A stretch of 17,529 nucleotides of DNA from Gammaproteobacteria bacterium (GTDB taxonomy: Bacteria > Pseudomonadota > Gammaproteobacteria > Pseudomonadales > Azotimanducaceae), in NCBI GenBank assembly GCA_003476445.1, contig DMUF01000254.1, positions 2,176 to 19,704 on the forward strand, read 5' to 3'. A program made the translations under genes and the position numbers. Below the pieces are notes generated by a model. The model was not told the DNA's origin. It saw nothing but the letters and a program-made list of their open reading frames with translations, and did not search any database. How positions within the stretch are numbered: position 1 is the stretch's first letter; every line of letters begins with the position of its first letter. Positions 14,483-17,529 of the stretch are shown one piece after another.

Positions 14483-17400
14483 ATGAAAGAACAGCGTCAC
14501 TTCGGCCTGCCCCCACGTCAGGGTCTCTACGACCCCGCCAATGAAAAGGATAGCTGCGGCGTGGGCTTTGTGTGCCACATCAAGGGCACGCCGAGTCGCA
14601 AGATCATTGAAGACGCCCACGCGATGAACTGCTGCATGGAACATCGCGGCGGCGTGGGCTATGAACAGAATACCGGCGATGGCGCCGGCATTCTGCTTGG
14701 CATGCCGGACCGCTTTCTGCGCCGTGTCGCGGCCGAAGATCTGGGTGTCACGCTGCCTGCGCAAGGCCGCTATGGCGTTGGCAATGTGTTCCTGCCCCAC
14801 GATGCGGCAGCACGGGCGCGTTGCAAGGCATTGATCGAAGCAGCCATCGAGCACACCGGGCAGACATTGCTTGGCTGGCGCGCGCTGCCCACGCATCCGG
14901 ATGGCGCAGGCATCGGCAACGCGGCGCGTGCCGCCATGCCCCATTTCGAGCAGCTCTTCATTGCGGCGAATGGCGTCAGCGGTGAAGAGTTCGAGCGCAA
15001 GCTCTACCTGGTGCGCAAGTGGACGAGCAACGCGCTGCGCGGTGACAGCACGCTCGCGGAAAACAAGCTGCTCTACATCTGCAGCCTGTCGCACCGGGTG
15101 ATCGTCTACAAGGGCATGCTCACGCCGGATCAGGTATTCAGTTTCTACCCCGACCTCCTCGCCGAGGACTTCGAGTCCTGGGTCGCGATGATCCATTCGC
15201 GCTTCAGCACCAATACCTTCCCGTCCTGGGATCGGGCGCAGCCGAACCGTTTCATGAGCCATAACGGTGAGATCAACACCGTGCTTGGCAACCGGAACTG
15301 GATGAACGCCCGCGAAGGCGTGGTCGAAAGCCCGCTCTACGGCGACGATCTGGCCAAGCTGTTTCCGGTGACGGAGGCCGATTGTTCCGATTCGGGTTCA
15401 TTCGACAACGTGCTCGAATTCCTTGTCATGAACGGACGGCAGTTGCCCGAAGCCGTGCTCATGATGATTCCGGAGGCGTGGCAGCAGCATTCGAGCATGG
15501 ACGCGACCAAGCGCGCGTTCTACGAATACCACTCCTGTCTGATGGAGCCGTGGGACGGTCCGGCTTCGATCGTGTTCAGCGATGGCAACTGCATCGGCGC
15601 AGTGCTGGATCGTAACGGGCTGCGTCCGAGCCGCTATTACGTCACCGATGACGACATCTGCATCATGGCGTCAGAGGTCGGCACGGTGAGCGTCGACCCC
15701 GCGCGCGTGGTTCGCAAGGGTCGGCTGCAGCCGGGGCGCATGTTCCTCATCGACTTCCAACAGGGGCGCATGATTCCCGATGAGGAATTGAAGCAGCATT
15801 GGGCATCGGCCCAGCCCTATGCGGACTGGCTCGCCGCGCAGCGTCTCGAACTCGACCGCTTGCCCGCGGTGACCAGCGACCATGGTTTCGATCCGGCATC
15901 GCTCATGCCGCGGATGCAGGCGTTTGGCTACACGGTCGAGACGCTGCAGATCATGCTGCAGCCCATGGTGCGTGAACTCCGCGACCCGCTCGGCTCGATG
16001 GGTAACGATGCCGCGCTGGCGGTGATGTCGCGCAAGCCGCGCATGCTCTACGACTACTTCAAGCAGCGTTTCGCTCAGGTGACTAATCCACCGATCGACT
16101 CGATCCGTGAAGAAGTCATCATGGCGCTCGAGTGTTATATCGGGCCGGAGCAGAATCTGCTGTCGGCAACGCCCGAGCACGCGCATCGCCTGCGCGTGCC
16201 GCACCCGATCCTGTCTAACGAAGAGCTGGCCGCGCTGCGTGGTCTGAATCATCGCGGCTGGCGCTCGCGCACCATCGACATCACGTTCCCGGTGGATTCG
16301 GGTCGGGCGGGACTGGTCGAGGCGCTCGATCGAATCTGTGCCGAAACCTCGGCGGCGATTGCCGAGGGTTACAGTCTTATCGTGCTGTCCGACCGGCGAA
16401 CCGGTCCGGATTGCGTGCCCATTTCCTCGCTTCTTGCCGTGGGCACAGTGCACCACCATTTGGTGCAGGCTCATGCCCGCACGCGGATCGGCATCGTGCT
16501 GGAGACGGGTGAGGCGCGCGAGGTGCATCACCACTGCCTGCTCATTGGCTATGGCGTCGACGCGATCAATCCCTACCTCGCCTTCGAAGCGCTCTGGGAT
16601 GCGCGTGCCAACGGTGCCTTCGCCGATGCAAGTCACCTCGGTACAGACGAAGACATCGTCTACGCCTATCGCAAGGCCACGGCCAAGGGCATCCTCAAGG
16701 TCATGGGCAAAATGGGCATCTCGACGCTGCAGTCCTACAAGGGCGCGCAGATCTTCGAAGCCATCGGTCTTGCTCAGGATGTGATCGAGCGCGCGTTCGT
16801 TGGTACCGCAAGTCGCGTCGAAGGCGTCGGTCTCGATGTCCTTGCCGAAGAAATGCAGCGGCGCCATGCGCTCGGGTATCCGCGCCGCAACGCGACTATT
16901 CCGATCCTGCAGAACCCCGGCGATTTTCATTGGCGGGCAGGCGGTGATACCCATATGTGGGACCCTACCTCCATTGCCGAACTGCAGAACGCGGTACGTG
17001 GCAATAATGAGGACGCCTACTGGCGGTTCTCCGCGCACACCAACCGTGAGACCACGCGCAATGCCACGCTGCGCGGTCTGCTCACCTTCCGCGCGGGCGC
17101 GAACGGCGGACCGATACCGATCGAGGAGGTCGAGCCCGAGCAGCAGATCGTGCGGCGATTTGCGACGGGCGCCATGAGTTTCGGTTCGATCAGCGCCGAG
17201 GCACACGAGACACTCGCGGTCGCGATGAACCGTATCGGCGGCAAGTCGAATACCGGTGAAGGCGGTGAAGACTCGCGGCGTTTCACCCCGCTGCCGAACG
17301 GCGATTCGCGGCGCAGCGCGATCAAGCAGGTCGCGAGCGGGCGGTTTGGTGTCACGATCAACTATCTGACCAATGCCGACGAGTTGCAGATCAAGATCGT

Positions 17401-17529
17401 GCAGGGCGCAAAGCCGGGTGAGGGCGGCGAGCTGCCCGGGCACAAGGTGGACGACATCATCGCGTCCATCCGGCACTCCACACCGGGTGTCGGCCTGATC
17501 AGCCCACCGCCGCACCACGATATTTATTC
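14483..17529 (+). CDS. gltB: Glutamate synthase large subunit (3' end outside window)
   Basis: This is the alpha subunit of NADPH-dependent GOGAT, which makes glutamate from glutamine and 2-oxoglutarate. The frame is open from ATG 14483 to the window end, giving 1015 codons of about 1500. A 24-residue propeptide precedes KDSCGVGFV, so Cys25 should become the N-terminal nucleophile of the class II glutaminase domain (about 25-430), with RFSTNTFPSWDRAQPNR and SHNGEINTVLGNRNWM inside it. The central domain follows (DRRTGPDCVPISSLLAVG, HHHLV, LETGEAREVHH, GYGVDAINPYLAFE). The FMN/2-oxoglutarate domain begins near 885 with RRFATGAMSFGSIS and includes GGKSNTGEGGED, and QIKIVQGAKPGEGGELPGHK. The iron-sulfur cysteines lie beyond the window. 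The Shine-Dalgarno is weak (GAGAACAGCAG before ATG). gltD would be expected downstream. Confidence 0.97.
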   Translation, partial: MKEQRHFGLPPRQGLYDPANEKDSCGVGFVCHIKGTPSRKIIEDAHAMNCCMEHRGGVGYEQNTGDGAGILLGMPDRFLRRVAAEDLGVTLPAQGRYGVGNVFLPHDAAARARCKALIEAAIEHTGQTLLGWRALPTHPDGAGIGNAARAAMPHFEQLFIAANGVSGEEFERKLYLVRKWTSNALRGDSTLAENKLLYICSLSHRVIVYKGMLTPDQVFSFYPDLLAEDFESWVAMIHSRFSTNTFPSWDRAQPNRFMSHNGEINTVLGNRNWMNAREGVVESPLYGDDLAKLFPVTEADCSDSGSFDNVLEFLVMNGRQLPEAVLMMIPEAWQQHSSMDATKRAFYEYHSCLMEPWDGPASIVFSDGNCIGAVLDRNGLRPSRYYVTDDDICIMASEVGTVSVDPARVVRKGRLQPGRMFLIDFQQGRMIPDEELKQHWASAQPYADWLAAQRLELDRLPAVTSDHGFDPASLMPRMQAFGYTVETLQIMLQPMVRELRDPLGSMGNDAALAVMSRKPRMLYDYFKQRFAQVTNPPIDSIREEVIMALECYIGPEQNLLSATPEHAHRLRVPHPILSNEELAALRGLNHRGWRSRTIDITFPVDSGRAGLVEALDRICAETSAAIAEGYSLIVLSDRRTGPDCVPISSLLAVGTVHHHLVQAHARTRIGIVLETGEAREVHHHCLLIGYGVDAINPYLAFEALWDARANGAFADASHLGTDEDIVYAYRKATAKGILKVMGKMGISTLQSYKGAQIFEAIGLAQDVIERAFVGTASRVEGVGLDVLAEEMQRRHALGYPRRNATIPILQNPGDFHWRAGGDTHMWDPTSIAELQNAVRGNNEDAYWRFSAHTNRETTRNATLRGLLTFRAGANGGPIPIEEVEPEQQIVRRFATGAMSFGSISAEAHETLAVAMNRIGGKSNTGEGGEDSRRFTPLPNGDSRRSAIKQVASGRFGVTINYLTNADELQIKIVQGAKPGEGGELPGHKVDDIIASIRHSTPGVGLISPPPHHDIY

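Noticed and set aside
15671..17518. 615-codon open frame on the - strand
   Set aside because: It lies wholly antisense to gltB, whose motifs are unmistakable. The translation is rich in Arg, His and Asp with no recognisable domain, as expected from a GC-rich codon shadow.

Overview
This is a GC-rich (roughly mid-60s %), densely coded bacterial chromosomal segment that most likely comes from a gammaproteobacterium. The arguments are a Syd protein (a family I know essentially from Gammaproteobacteria), an enteric-type class I AroA, a 325-residue malate dehydrogenase of the kind found in Xanthomonas, Burkholderia and related groups, and a proteobacterial-type GltB. I cannot name the genus. I see no rRNA, tRNA, CRISPR, insertion sequence or phage gene. 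The window reads as ordinary housekeeping and envelope chromosome, not a genomic island.

Layout on the + strand from the left: the tail of an unknown proline-rich protein (1-186) overlaps the start of syd (183-743). After 160 bases comes a complete tripartite RND efflux operon: lipoprotein adaptor (904-2055), inner-membrane HAE1 pump (2063-5251) and outer-membrane NodT-type lipoprotein channel (5248-6648). aroA (6656-7957) follows the channel gene by only 7 bases and may be read from the same transcript. It runs convergently into, and overlaps by 40 bases, a methylguanine-DNA methyltransferase on the - strand (7918-8451).

A second + strand cluster begins at 8568 with a four-helix membrane metallophosphoesterase, then an MBL-fold hydrolase (9819-10508) and, 2 bases later, a crotonase (10511-11362) that lacks both hydratase glutamates. 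A strong hairpin (11370-11397) separates it from the convergent - strand malate dehydrogenase (11410-12387), behind which lies a - strand Nudix hydrolase (12541-12981). Divergent from the Nudix gene is a pair of small membrane-anchored proteins, DUF1214 (13057-13644) and DUF1254 (13641-14162), coupled by an ATGA overlap. After a 320-base gap containing a cluster of GGTCGCG words, the large subunit of glutamate synthase, gltB, begins at 14483 and is still open at the window end.

No new multi-gene system is evident. The points most worth a second look are the aroA placement next to the efflux operon, the altered crotonase active site, the two-gene DUF1214/DUF1254 arrangement with its order opposite to that in the fused proteins, and the GGTCGCG repeats upstream of gltB. 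Several very long antisense open frames (up to 615 codons) are composition artefacts opposite well-recognised genes.
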